Positions 1 through 5,704 of a stretch of DNA of 5,704 nucleotides are shown here, in pieces. The stretch covers positions 1 to 5,704 of the forward strand of contig CAIXUF010000901.1 of NCBI GenBank assembly GCA_903922535.1, read 5' to 3'. The position numbers and the translations under genes were made by a program. This stretch comes from Candidatus Hydrogenedentota bacterium. Lineage in GTDB: Bacteria; Hydrogenedentota; Hydrogenedentia; Hydrogenedentiales; CAITNO01. A model generated the notes under the pieces. That model worked only from the letters and a program-made list of their open reading frames with translations. It did no database searches and was not told the DNA's origin. Numbering within the stretch: position 1 is the first letter of the stretch; every line of letters starts with the position of its first letter.

Positions 1-4
1 CTTG

Positions 5-155
5 CGACCGAAGGTCTCCTCTTCTCCGGATCATCTTCGTGATATTGACTCTGTATCCAGAAGCGCTCTGTGCGAACGGAAATGGGATCCCGCGTGGGTT
101 GCCAAAACCGGCGCGTGGCGGATGCACAGCGACACGAAGAGGAGACCTTCGGTCG
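5..155. repeat. Long inverted repeat with nested stems (candidate structured element)
   Basis: A perfect 20-nt inverted repeat is visible: CGACCGAAGGTCTCCTCTTC at 5-24 and its exact reverse complement at 136-155, separated by 111 nt. Matching stops abruptly on both sides (bases 4/156 and 25/135 do not pair). Inside lie shorter complementary pairs in nested order, CTGTGC at 68-73 with GCACAG at 124-129 and a small GGTT/AACC hairpin at 97-109, plus a direct repeat CGCGTGG at 91-97 and 112-118. The region has no convincing gene. The arrangement fits a folded RNA or a small palindromic intergenic repeat of the BIME/MITE type. No transposase or target-site duplication is seen, so mobility is only a guess. 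The left end may continue beyond the window. Confidence 0.6.
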
Positions 156-165
156 GAAGAGCGTA

Positions 166-203
166 GCGTGGTCTGGAAACCACGCCACAACGAGAGTGTG
201 GCG
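166..203 (-). terminator. Two overlapping hairpins just after the glycosidase-like gene; weak terminator candidate
   Basis: Read on the minus strand, a hairpin with a 7-bp stem (arms 197-203 and 183-189, loop 190-196) begins ten bases after the stop codon of the upstream gene. A second 7-bp hairpin (arms 179-185 and 166-172, loop 173-178) follows and shares bases 183-185 with the first, so both full stems cannot form together. The position suits a transcript end or a 3'-stabilising structure. No U-tract follows; the nearest is a TTT inside the second loop. A classical Rho-independent terminator is therefore not well supported, and the hairpins may simply belong to the neighbouring inverted-repeat element. 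Confidence 0.35.
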
Positions 204-212
204 CTCCCAGTT

Positions 213-3005
213 TCAAAATATGGCTGTCACCAAAACGGAACCCTGCACATCGTGCAGGCGAACGACCTCCTTTGCCGGATCGAAATCGCTCCAAGTCTTG
301 CCATTGACTGTCACGCTCTTGATGGGCAGCATTTTCGGACGCCGCAACCGTAGGAACACCGCTTCCGGTACCTTGCGCGAAGGCATCTCGACGGTTGCGT
401 CGATCTTTCCGTTGTCCACGTCCGAGACGATCTCATACGCGAAGGTCCCGAAGTGCGTCGGCGCATTCCTGACTGTAATCTTCTTGCCCTGCTCCAGCCA
501 GGCGCGGGGCGTCGCCCGCGCCGCCCACAGCGACTGGCCGTCCTCCATCACGAGCAGGTCGCGGAAGTTTTCCATGAACCAGCCCGCCGTGCCGTTGTCC
601 GGCGTGCTGCATGGGTCATAGTTGCCCAGATGCCAATGCTCCCACAGCCTGCCGTCGGCACCGACTACGGACGCGTAGGAATTCATCCAGAAGCGCAGGA
701 AGTTGGGGATGTCGTCCTGCAGGAGGTAGATGTTCGCGTTGTGTGAGGCCTTCGGCAGAATGACATAGGGCGTCCAGAACCAGGCATCCTCTGTGGGCAG
801 TCCCTTGACCTTTCGTGCGTCTTCCTTTTCCTTCACGGCGGCGGCTGACGTGCCCATCTCTTCCATGCTGTCCAGTGTGTCCATCATGCGCGCATCGTCC
901 GCAGCCAGCGCCGCGTAGGGCTCGGCCAGCGGCAACGCCCCCATAAACTTGTCGCAGTCGGGAAACTGCGGTGCGCCCAACTCGGGGCCCGTGAGTCCCC
1001 GGGCGTAGGCCATTCTCGGAAGATAGCTGTGAAACATGCCGTCGCGCCCCAGTCGTGCAGGTGCGAGCACCGCCTCCTGATCGATTGCCCGGCGCAGGTC
1101 TTCGCGAAACGCCCCGGCTTCCTTTTGGTACTTGCTGCCCGCTTCCCGATCGAAGTCCGACAGGGCATCGGCGAAGCGCTGGAGTCCCTGCAACGACAAC
1201 GCGTTGTCCACGTAATACCAGTGCCAGTCGCAACTGGGAATGGCATAATCGCCCAGCATGCACGGCGGCATCAGCCCGGCCGCGAGCAGGTCCTTGCGGT
1301 TGGGCACGTCCTTCATGTACTGCGTCCGCTGGCGGATGATCCAGTCGGCCGCCGCCTGCAAGCGCACGCGGTTCTTCGCGAACCACTCGCGGTCGCCGGT
1401 GAGGAAATAGCGCTCCGCCATGGCAAACAGGAGCCTGCCTGTCGAGGCGTGCGTGCCGTCGTGGCTGTAGCCCATGTCGTGCCGCATGGCGGCAGCCCAC
1501 TCCAGCGCGCCGACCCCGTCCGAGTAATCGCCGTCCGATTTCGCGCCCGGCGCCGTCAGAAAGTGCTCATAGACCTTGTCGGCCTTTTCATGCAGACCGA
1601 TCAGGTCCATGTCACGGGCCACCCGGCCCACCTCAAACGCCAGCCCGCCCCACAGATGTTCGCCGGTCAACTGGAACGAGGCCGCGCGCCATGCGGCGGT
1701 CCAGCCGGGGTCCGGCAGTTCCACCTGCATGGGCGGATCGGCGACCTGCGGAAAGTCCGGAACGGCGGTTCCCTCCGGGCAGGTCCAAAGCCGGACCTCC
1801 TGCATCAGCTCCTTCCACGAGGCCGCCTCGCGGTGTTCGCGGGTCATCTCGCGGATGCTCTTGCGCTTCTTCGCCGCCAGTTCCGCGGCAAATTGCCGGG
1901 CGTTTTGCCCGATGCCGGCCTTGGTCACAAAAACGCCGTGTTCCGGAATCAGCACTGGTCCGTTTTCCAGGTCGCTCACGCGAAACGTGAAACGGTCCGT
2001 CTTCGTCCAAACCGTGACGCGGCTGTCCAACCCCGGACGGCCGCCGGAAGCGTACAGCACGGGCACGACAATGCCCCGCCGGGCGGCATGTCCCACGGCC
2101 CGCGACCGCCACGTGTTCCCGCCGGTGACCGCAACCCCCTTGTCCTCCGCCAAAGGTGTTACCGGCCCCACCACCGCCACCGAAGGCTCCAGCCCACCGT
2201 CAAAGCGCGACCCTTCCGTCCCCGGCTGGAAACCCCATTCGATTTCCACATCCATCCGCTTCCACATGCCCGTGCCTGGACCGGTCACGCGGATGTCCGG
2301 CACGGCGCAGGGGGCGCTGGGCAGGCGGGACGCCTGCGGTGCGGAGGACGCCGCGAGTTCTTGGGCTTTGTCCTTGTCATAGAAGACGGCCACCATTTCC
2401 GTGGCCGCGTCCACCCGGACGCTGTAGGCCGAATCCATTTTCGCCGCCGGATCGCTCTTGTACGTCCACGTGCGCCCGTCTGCGGAGATTTCAGGATTGC
2501 TCAGAATCTTGTCCACTGTCCACCCAAACCAGCCAAACGATGTGGGATAGATTCGCAGCTCCACGGTGTCCGGCGACGGAACCTGCCCCGTGCCGCCCGG
2601 CCAATGCAGTTCCACCTGGCAACTCGCCACGCCCCCCGTCCAGAGCAATCCCGCCAGCAACTGACCCTTGGGCTGGGGGAGAAGGGGTTGCAGCAAATCA
2701 GGCATGTCGTAATAGATGCTCTTCAACTCCGGCTGCGGCAGTGCGGCATAGGCCGTTCGGTACACGTTGTCGATCCGCTCCAGGCGATGGGGGATGAAGT
2801 ACGCTTCCGGTTGCGGCTGGACCGCCCGATCCGCGCGCCAGGCATAAGCCCAGGGCGCAATATCCACCGGCCGCCCGACGAGTTTGTCCATGTCCGCCTT
2901 CGCCGCAGGCTTCAGCGCACGCCCCGGCGGCACAACCCCCGCCAATCCACACCCCCACATCAAACAAAGCGCCGCAAGACTCCCCAACACAATCAGCTTC
3001 TTCAT
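213..3005 (-). CDS. Exported six-hairpin glycosidase-like protein, probable lipoprotein
   Basis: This gene encodes 930 residues. The start chosen is the ATG at 3005-3003, because a strong Shine-Dalgarno AAGGAGG sits 7 nt upstream and the protein then opens with MKK and a hydrophobic stretch. An in-frame upstream ATG at 3032 would put nine unlikely residues before the signal peptide. The signal peptide ends MWGC with Cys19 as a possible lipidation site; M and W at -3/-2 are not canonical, so plain signal peptidase I cleavage is possible. Residues about 40-370 look beta-rich. About 440-820 look helical with many aromatics, as in alpha/alpha-toroid glycosidases: DYSDG at 493-497, HDGTH at 515-519, DWHW at 593-596, EDAW at 739-742, WEHWH at 788-792. 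The last ~90 residues (840-930) resemble the small C-terminal beta domain of such enzymes, including a VTVNGKTW segment. Asp493, Asp496, Asp516, Glu739 and Glu789 are candidate acidic catalytic residues, by inference only. I cannot assign a GH family or substrate. The gene is monocistronic in this window and points away from cysM. That it is a gene is near certain; the glycosidase fold is moderately sure. Confidence 0.85.
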   Translation of the reverse strand: MKKLIVLGSLAALCLMWGCGLAGVVPPGRALKPAAKADMDKLVGRPVDIAPWAYAWRADRAVQPQPEAYFIPHRLERIDNVYRTAYAALPQPELKSIYYDMPDLLQPLLPQPKGQLLAGLLWTGGVASCQVELHWPGGTGQVPSPDTVELRIYPTSFGWFGWTVDKILSNPEISADGRTWTYKSDPAAKMDSAYSVRVDAATEMVAVFYDKDKAQELAASSAPQASRLPSAPCAVPDIRVTGPGTGMWKRMDVEIEWGFQPGTEGSRFDGGLEPSVAVVGPVTPLAEDKGVAVTGGNTWRSRAVGHAARRGIVVPVLYASGGRPGLDSRVTVWTKTDRFTFRVSDLENGPVLIPEHGVFVTKAGIGQNARQFAAELAAKKRKSIREMTREHREAASWKELMQEVRLWTCPEGTAVPDFPQVADPPMQVELPDPGWTAAWRAASFQLTGEHLWGGLAFEVGRVARDMDLIGLHEKADKVYEHFLTAPGAKSDGDYSDGVGALEWAAAMRHDMGYSHDGTHASTGRLLFAMAERYFLTGDREWFAKNRVRLQAAADWIIRQRTQYMKDVPNRKDLLAAGLMPPCMLGDYAIPSCDWHWYYVDNALSLQGLQRFADALSDFDREAGSKYQKEAGAFREDLRRAIDQEAVLAPARLGRDGMFHSYLPRMAYARGLTGPELGAPQFPDCDKFMGALPLAEPYAALAADDARMMDTLDSMEEMGTSAAAVKEKEDARKVKGLPTEDAWFWTPYVILPKASHNANIYLLQDDIPNFLRFWMNSYASVVGADGRLWEHWHLGNYDPCSTPDNGTAGWFMENFRDLLVMEDGQSLWAARATPRAWLEQGKKITVRNAPTHFGTFAYEIVSDVDNGKIDATVEMPSRKVPEAVFLRLRRPKMLPIKSVTVNGKTWSDFDPAKEVVRLHDVQGSVLVTAIF

Positions 3006-3012
3006 TCCATGT

Positions 3013-3019
3013 CCTCCTT
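3013..3019 (-). promoter_or_regulatory. Shine-Dalgarno site of the glycosidase-like gene
   Basis: On the minus strand AAGGAGG lies 7 nt before the ATG at 3005-3003. This near-perfect anti-16S complement decides the start of the downstream protein in favour of the MKK signal peptide over the in-frame ATG at 3032. Confidence 0.85.
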
Positions 3020-3178
3020 GAACGCTCCACATGCTCCAAGACGGTCCATAGCCATACGAGAGCGCAGTGACCCAAGCCGGCCGGTCCGCCCACTGTCAAC
3101 GGTTGCCCGCCAGTGTACCGCATCGCCTGAAACCACACGAATTTCTTTGGCAGCATCTCGCCGACGGCTTTTGAAGAC

Positions 3179-3220
3179 ATGGACGAAATGGACGAAATGG
3201 ACACTGTGGACGAAATGGAC
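3179..3220 (+). repeat. 9-nt tandem repeat, consensus ATGGACGAA (left arm)
   Basis: Units read ATGGACGAA, ATGGACGAA, ATGGACACT, GTGGACGAA and a partial ATGGAC, which is about 4.7 copies. The same unit recurs in reverse orientation at 3445-3468, so this block is the left arm of an imperfect inverted repeat. Confidence 0.85.
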
Positions 3221-3238
3221 CTCTGTCCCAGTCACGCA

Positions 3239-3254
3239 CCGGGGAAGTCCCCGG
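3239..3254. repeat. GC-rich 6-bp hairpin
   Basis: CCGGGG (3239-3244) and CCCCGG (3249-3254) pair around the four-base loop AAGT. The stem is stable but no T-run follows on either strand, so terminator function is not supported. It lies between the 9-nt repeat block and the GGGGTCT array. Confidence 0.6.
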
Positions 3255-3280
3255 AGCAGCAGAGCCGCAACCAAAGAGAA

Positions 3281-3310
3281 GGGTCTGGGGTCTGGGGTCT
3301 GGGGTCTGGG
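3281..3310 (+). repeat. GGGGTCT heptamer array with G-quadruplex potential
   Basis: The plus strand reads GGGTCT, then three complete GGGGTCT units, then GGG. This gives five runs of three or four guanines separated by identical three-base TCT loops. That satisfies the usual G-quadruplex pattern (four runs of at least three G with loops of 1-7 bases), with one spare run. On the minus strand it is a C-rich tract. It sits in the spacer between the two divergent genes, about 270 nt from each start codon. Confidence 0.85.
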
Positions 3311-3444
3311 AAGACAATGAGCCGGTTGAGGCAAACATTCCTGCTGATTGCGTTCATGACGAGAAAGGCGGACAAAAGAATTCTGCCCCCACGCAGTACG
3401 AAATGACCGCAGTTTGCGACGATTTTGAGACATAGTGATACAAA

Positions 3445-3468
3445 GTCCATCTCGTCCATGGTGTCCAC
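3445..3468 (-). repeat. 9-nt tandem repeat in inverted orientation (right arm)
   Basis: The minus strand reads GTGGACACC, ATGGACGAG, ATGGAC. Compared with 3197-3220 on the plus strand it matches at 20 of 24 positions, and all four differences are transitions. The two blocks therefore form imperfect inverted arms around a 224-nt centre (3221-3444) holding the hairpin and the heptamer array. Confidence 0.8.
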
Positions 3469-3566
3469 GCATTAGGATGATCCTTTCCTCTGCCGTCTCC
3501 AAGCAGAACCCAAGAAAATCAAGCGGAAAAAGACAGTAGTTTTGTGGTACCCTTTCCCCAACGTCA

Positions 3567-3572
3567 AGGGAG
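3567..3572 (+). promoter_or_regulatory. Ribosome binding site of cysM
   Basis: AGGGAG lies 10 nt before the ATG at 3583. It supports that start over an in-frame GTG at 3544, which would add 13 residues before the conserved N-terminal IGNTPLV motif. Confidence 0.6.
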
Positions 3573-3582
3573 ACAAGAATCC

Positions 3583-4490
3583 ATGAGTGTTCTGGCTGCA
3601 ATCGGAAACACGCCGCTGGTGCCGTTACGGCGGATTCACAGCAATCCGAAGGTTCAGATCTTCGTCAAGCTGGAGGGCAACAATCCCGGCGGCTCCGTCA
3701 AGGACCGCCCCGCGCTCTACATGATCCGCGCCGCCGAAGCCTCCGGCGAACTCACGCCCGGCAAGACCATCCTCGAGCCGACCTCCGGCAACACCGGCAT
3801 CGCCATTGCCATGATTGGCGCGTCCAAGGGCTACCGCGTCGTGCTCACGCTGCCCGGCTGCGTCAGTTTGGAACGCCATCGCATCCTCGAGGCCTTTGGC
3901 GCGGAGGTGGTCATCACGCCGCCGCAGGAGAGCACCGACGGCGCCATCCGCCGCGCCCACGAAATGCTCGCCGAGAACCCCAACCAATATTACATGCCCA
4001 ACCAGTTTGCCAACCCCAACAACGCGCTCGCCCATTACGAGACCACCGGCCCCGAGATCTACGCCCAGACCGGGAGAGAAGTCACGGCGTTTGTCGCCGG
4101 CATGGGCACCACGGGCACCCTGATGGGCGTCTCCACCTACCTGAAAGAACAGAACCCCGACATACAAATCTACGGTGTTGAGCCCACCCCAAAACACGCT
4201 CTCCAGGGCCTCAAGAACATGACCGAATCCATGGTCCCCAGATCTACGACCGGTCCAGGCTTGACGACGTGATTACCGTCGAAGACGATCCCGCCTTTGA
4301 CATTACCCGCCGTCTGGCCACGGAAGAGGGCATCTTTTCAGGCATATCCAGCGGTGCGGCGGTGGTCGGCGCCCTGCGCGTGGCGGAGAAAATGGAATCG
4401 GGCATCATCGTCGCCCTCCTTCCCGACCGGGGTGACCGCTATCTGAGCACCACCCTCTTCCGCGCCACCTGCGGCAAGTGCCCGCCGTAA
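3583..4490 (+). pseudogene. cysM: Cysteine synthase, CysM type, interrupted by a frameshift
   Basis: The intact enzyme is a cytoplasmic PLP-dependent synthase that makes cysteine from O-acetylserine (or a related activated serine) and sulfide or thiosulfate. Visible motifs: IGNTPLV at 7-13, the PLP lysine in GGSVKDR (Lys40), the cofactor loop TSGNTG (67-72), TTGPEI (154-159), and the phosphate-binding loop GTTGT (175-179). After codon 219 the frame breaks near 4240: it reads ten foreign residues and stops at 4270-4272 (229 residues in all). The correct continuation, IYDRSRLDDVITVEDDP, is found in another frame from 4242. It includes SSG (256-258, expected to contact the PLP ring nitrogen) and DRGDRYLST, and ends at TAA 4488-4490. 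Restoring one base gives 302 residues, matching the ~303 of E. coli CysM; NNPGGSVKDR and DRGDRYLST favour CysM over CysK. The 229-residue product lacks the C-terminal part of the cofactor site and is probably inactive. Sequencing error, recent mutation, or ribosomal slippage on the CCCC run (4236-4239) are all possible. CDS identity is very sure; true loss of function is uncertain. Confidence 0.85.
4236..4242 (+). other. cysM: Frameshift site in cysM
   Basis: In the upstream frame codons read GTC CCC AGA; homology resumes with ATC (4242-4244) TAC GAC CGG. One base is missing between 4239 and 4242, for example an A turning an expected CCC AAG ATC into CCC AGA TC. The four-C run at 4236-4239 would also let a tRNA-Pro on CCC slip back one base onto another CCC and continue with CAG ATC. 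No strong downstream stimulatory structure was recognised. Confidence 0.75.
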
Positions 4491-5704
4491 TCAATGAACA
4501 TGTGATCCGGGCCTGCCGGCAGGTTCTTCACCGAGCAGCCAGGCACTGGCGGGCAACCACTGAATGGGGAGGGGCAGTGGTTCACGCGGCGGCAGGGAGT
4601 CGTATGTGAGCAGAAGGGGAACGGCTTCCGGATAGTCGGCGGCGGCAGAGAGCAGCGCCCTCACCTCGCGCTCCCACGTGGAAGAGTCCTCCACCTCGGC
4701 GGCAACCTGTATCAGGCAGGTTCCGCCCTGCGCTCCGGCGGCATGGAAATCCACCTCATATCCCTCCCGGGTTCGCACATAGCCGACGCCGCAGCCGCGC
4801 CGTTCCAGTTCAACCAGGACAACCGTTTCAAGGGCGCGCCCAAGGTTCTGCCGGCCTGCGCGCTCGTACAGCGGGATGATGCCCGGGTCAACAGGGTAAG
4901 CCTTTCGGGGATGGACCATGCGCTGCCGTTCGGACGGGGTGTGCAACGAAACGGTGCGGATGAGAAAGGCGTCTTCCAGATGGGCCAGGTACTCATGCAG
5001 GGTGTTCTTGCCCACCGTCATGCCCTGCGATTTTAGGGTGTCGTGGAATTTCTGCACGCTGAAGGACGAGGCCGGATTGCCCAACAGATGGCGCTGCATC
5101 CAGCGCAGCGCGGCCAGATTGGTCACTGCATGCCGCTCGACAACGTCCCGCAGCGTCGCCACATCCACATAGGTGCGCAGCAGTGCGGCGCGGTCGCGCG
5201 CGGCCAACCCCTGCGTTTCAGGAAACCCGCCCACCATGAGATAGTCCCGAAAATGCTTCTCCACGGTGGAACGCCCGGCTTTGGCGAGGGCGTTCCAGGC
5301 GTTCTTCGGCTCCGCACCGCGATGGCGCAGGAACTCCCGGAAACTGAACGGATGCACCAGCACCTCGATGCCTCTGCCGCGCATGCTTGTCGCCACTTCA
5401 CGGCTGAGCAGACGCGCGGAGGATCCCGACAGAAAGATGTTGATCCTCTCGGAATCCATGACGCGTCGGATGAATTGTTCCCATCCGGGCGCGAGTTGGA
5501 TTTCGTCCAGGAAAAACGTGACCGGTCCCCGGTCCCGCCGTTCGGGATGAAGGCTGAAATACTCCTCCACAATCCACTGGAGATCGCCCGTCGTCATCTC
5601 CATGAGGCGTTCATCCTCGAAACTGAAATACAGCAGCGCGTCGCGCGGCACACCGGCGGCAAGCTGCTCTGCAAGGCACTGCCAGAGAAAGGTGGTCTTG
5701 CCGC
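4491..5704 (-). CDS. AAA_14/DUF4143 family ATPase, N-terminus cut by the window edge
   Basis: The frame is open to the right edge, so the start lies outside the window. 403 complete codons are visible; counting from the first one, residue 1 is the G of GKTT, the end of a Walker A loop. Walker B follows as FFLDEIQ with Asp66 and Glu67, then FLSGSSARLL (about 90-99), a sensor-like segment typical of the family. A middle region with a winged-helix look (about 205-260) contains SSFSVQKFHDTL and LHEYLAHLEDAFLI. The C-terminal DUF4143 part has a nuclease-like pattern: Glu292 in ALETVVLVEL, EVDF with Glu316 and Asp318, and LIQV with Gln332. Family members are usually about 380-450 residues, so probably only a few tens of residues are missing. 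A GTG at 5651 could be mistaken for a start but lies after the Walker A motif. The cellular role of this family is poorly defined and nothing nearby narrows it. The stop TGA (4493-4491) directly touches the cysM stop on the other strand. Family assignment is confident, function is not. Confidence 0.92.
   Translation of the reverse strand, partial: GKTTFLWQCLAEQLAAGVPRDALLYFSFEDERLMEMTTGDLQWIVEEYFSLHPERRDRGPVTFFLDEIQLAPGWEQFIRRVMDSERINIFLSGSSARLLSREVATSMRGRGIEVLVHPFSFREFLRHRGAEPKNAWNALAKAGRSTVEKHFRDYLMVGGFPETQGLAARDRAALLRTYVDVATLRDVVERHAVTNLAALRWMQRHLLGNPASSFSVQKFHDTLKSQGMTVGKNTLHEYLAHLEDAFLIRTVSLHTPSERQRMVHPRKAYPVDPGIIPLYERAGRQNLGRALETVVLVELERRGCGVGYVRTREGYEVDFHAAGAQGGTCLIQVAAEVEDSSTWEREVRALLSAAADYPEAVPLLLTYDSLPPREPLPLPIQWLPASAWLLGEEPAGRPGSHVH

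Larger units (their letters stand above)
3006..3582. other. Divergent intergenic region of 577 nt made largely of repeats
   Basis: This spacer separates two divergently transcribed genes and must hold both promoters, but I see no convincing -35/-10 pair. In order it contains the glycosidase-like gene's ribosome site, about 150 nt of unremarkable sequence, a 9-nt tandem repeat (3179-3220), a GC-rich hairpin (3239-3254), a GGGGTCT array (3281-3310), about 130 nt of unassigned sequence, a second inverted 9-nt repeat block (3445-3468), and then an AT-richer leader to cysM. Several open frames cross it on both strands. Their predicted products are dominated by low-complexity runs created by the repeats (for example MDEMDEMD), so I do not call genes here. 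Confidence 0.7.

Noticed and set aside
31..621. Overlapping short open frames at the left edge on both strands
   Set aside because: They cross the inverted-repeat element and the 3' end of the glycosidase-like gene in other frames, with no ribosome sites or recognisable motifs.
3094..3099. Consensus -35 hexamer TTGACA on the minus strand upstream of the glycosidase-like gene
   Set aside because: No -10-like sequence lies 16-18 nt downstream (the sequence there is CTTGGG), so a promoter cannot be supported from the hexamer alone.
1029..3320. A 763-codon open frame on the plus strand antisense to the glycosidase-like gene
   Set aside because: It is a shadow of a GC-rich gene: the predicted protein is rich in R, H, P and Q without recognisable motifs, and it runs on into the simple repeats of the spacer. 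The minus-strand gene has a strong ribosome site, a signal peptide and coherent domains.
3179..3406. A 75-codon plus-strand frame beginning MDEMDEMD
   Set aside because: The start is made by the 9-nt tandem repeat, the middle by the GGGGTCT array, and no ribosome site precedes it. It looks like translated repeat sequence.
3544..3553. Possible extended -10 (TGTGGTACCCT) upstream of cysM
   Set aside because: The hexamer TACCCT matches TATAAT at only three positions and no -35 is found 17 nt upstream, so it was not called.
3002..3601. A 199-codon minus-strand frame crossing the whole spacer and ending at the ATG of the glycosidase-like gene (ATGA overlap)
   Set aside because: The overlap looks like translational coupling, but the predicted protein consists largely of repeat-derived runs (VHFVH, PQTPDPRP) and begins inside cysM on the opposite strand. 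The downstream gene has its own strong ribosome site.
4512..4523. Palindrome CCTGCCGGCAGG as a terminator for cysM
   Set aside because: It would form only a 4-bp stem with a tetraloop, has no T-tract, and encodes part of the ATPase C-terminus.
1..5704. Defence island, CRISPR array, toxin-antitoxin pair, tRNA or insertion sequence
   Set aside because: No spacer-repeat array, transposase, tRNA-like cloverleaf or toxin/antitoxin pair was seen. The AAA_14/DUF4143 ATPase alone is not evidence for a defence system.

Overview
The window comes from a GC-rich bacterial genome (roughly 60% GC by eye). It carries three protein genes plus two repeat-rich non-coding stretches. The large secreted glycosidase-like lipoprotein, the AAA_14/DUF4143 ATPase and intergenic spacers full of tandem and inverted repeats are together reminiscent of the Planctomycetota/Verrucomicrobiota/Lentisphaerota/Kiritimatiellota group. 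That placement is an inference from style; no marker gene is present to prove it.

Layout. Positions 1-212 are non-coding and structured: a perfect 20-nt inverted repeat (5-24 / 136-155) encloses weaker nested stems, followed by two overlapping hairpins (166-203). On the minus strand these lie directly downstream of the first gene. Positions 213-3005 (minus) encode a 930-residue exported protein, probably a lipoprotein, with a predicted six-hairpin (alpha/alpha-toroid) glycosidase-like core. Positions 3006-3582 form a divergent intergenic region of 577 nt. It holds 9-nt tandem repeats in inverted orientation at both ends of a ~290-bp segment, a short GC-rich hairpin, and a GGGGTCT heptamer array with strong G-quadruplex potential. 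Positions 3583-4490 (plus) hold a cysteine synthase of the CysM type that is broken by an apparent one-base deletion near 4240. Positions 4491-5704 (minus) hold an AAA_14/DUF4143 ATPase that runs off the right edge; its stop codon directly abuts that of cysM.

How the genes relate. No operon is visible: the glycosidase-like gene and cysM diverge, and cysM and the ATPase converge. The three products (extracytoplasmic carbohydrate processing, cysteine biosynthesis, and an ATPase of unknown cellular role) have no obvious common pathway. I do not see a defence system, CRISPR array, tRNA, rRNA or transposase. The most noteworthy items are the frameshifted cysM, the repeat-built divergent spacer with its G-quadruplex motif, and the structured inverted-repeat element at the left edge.
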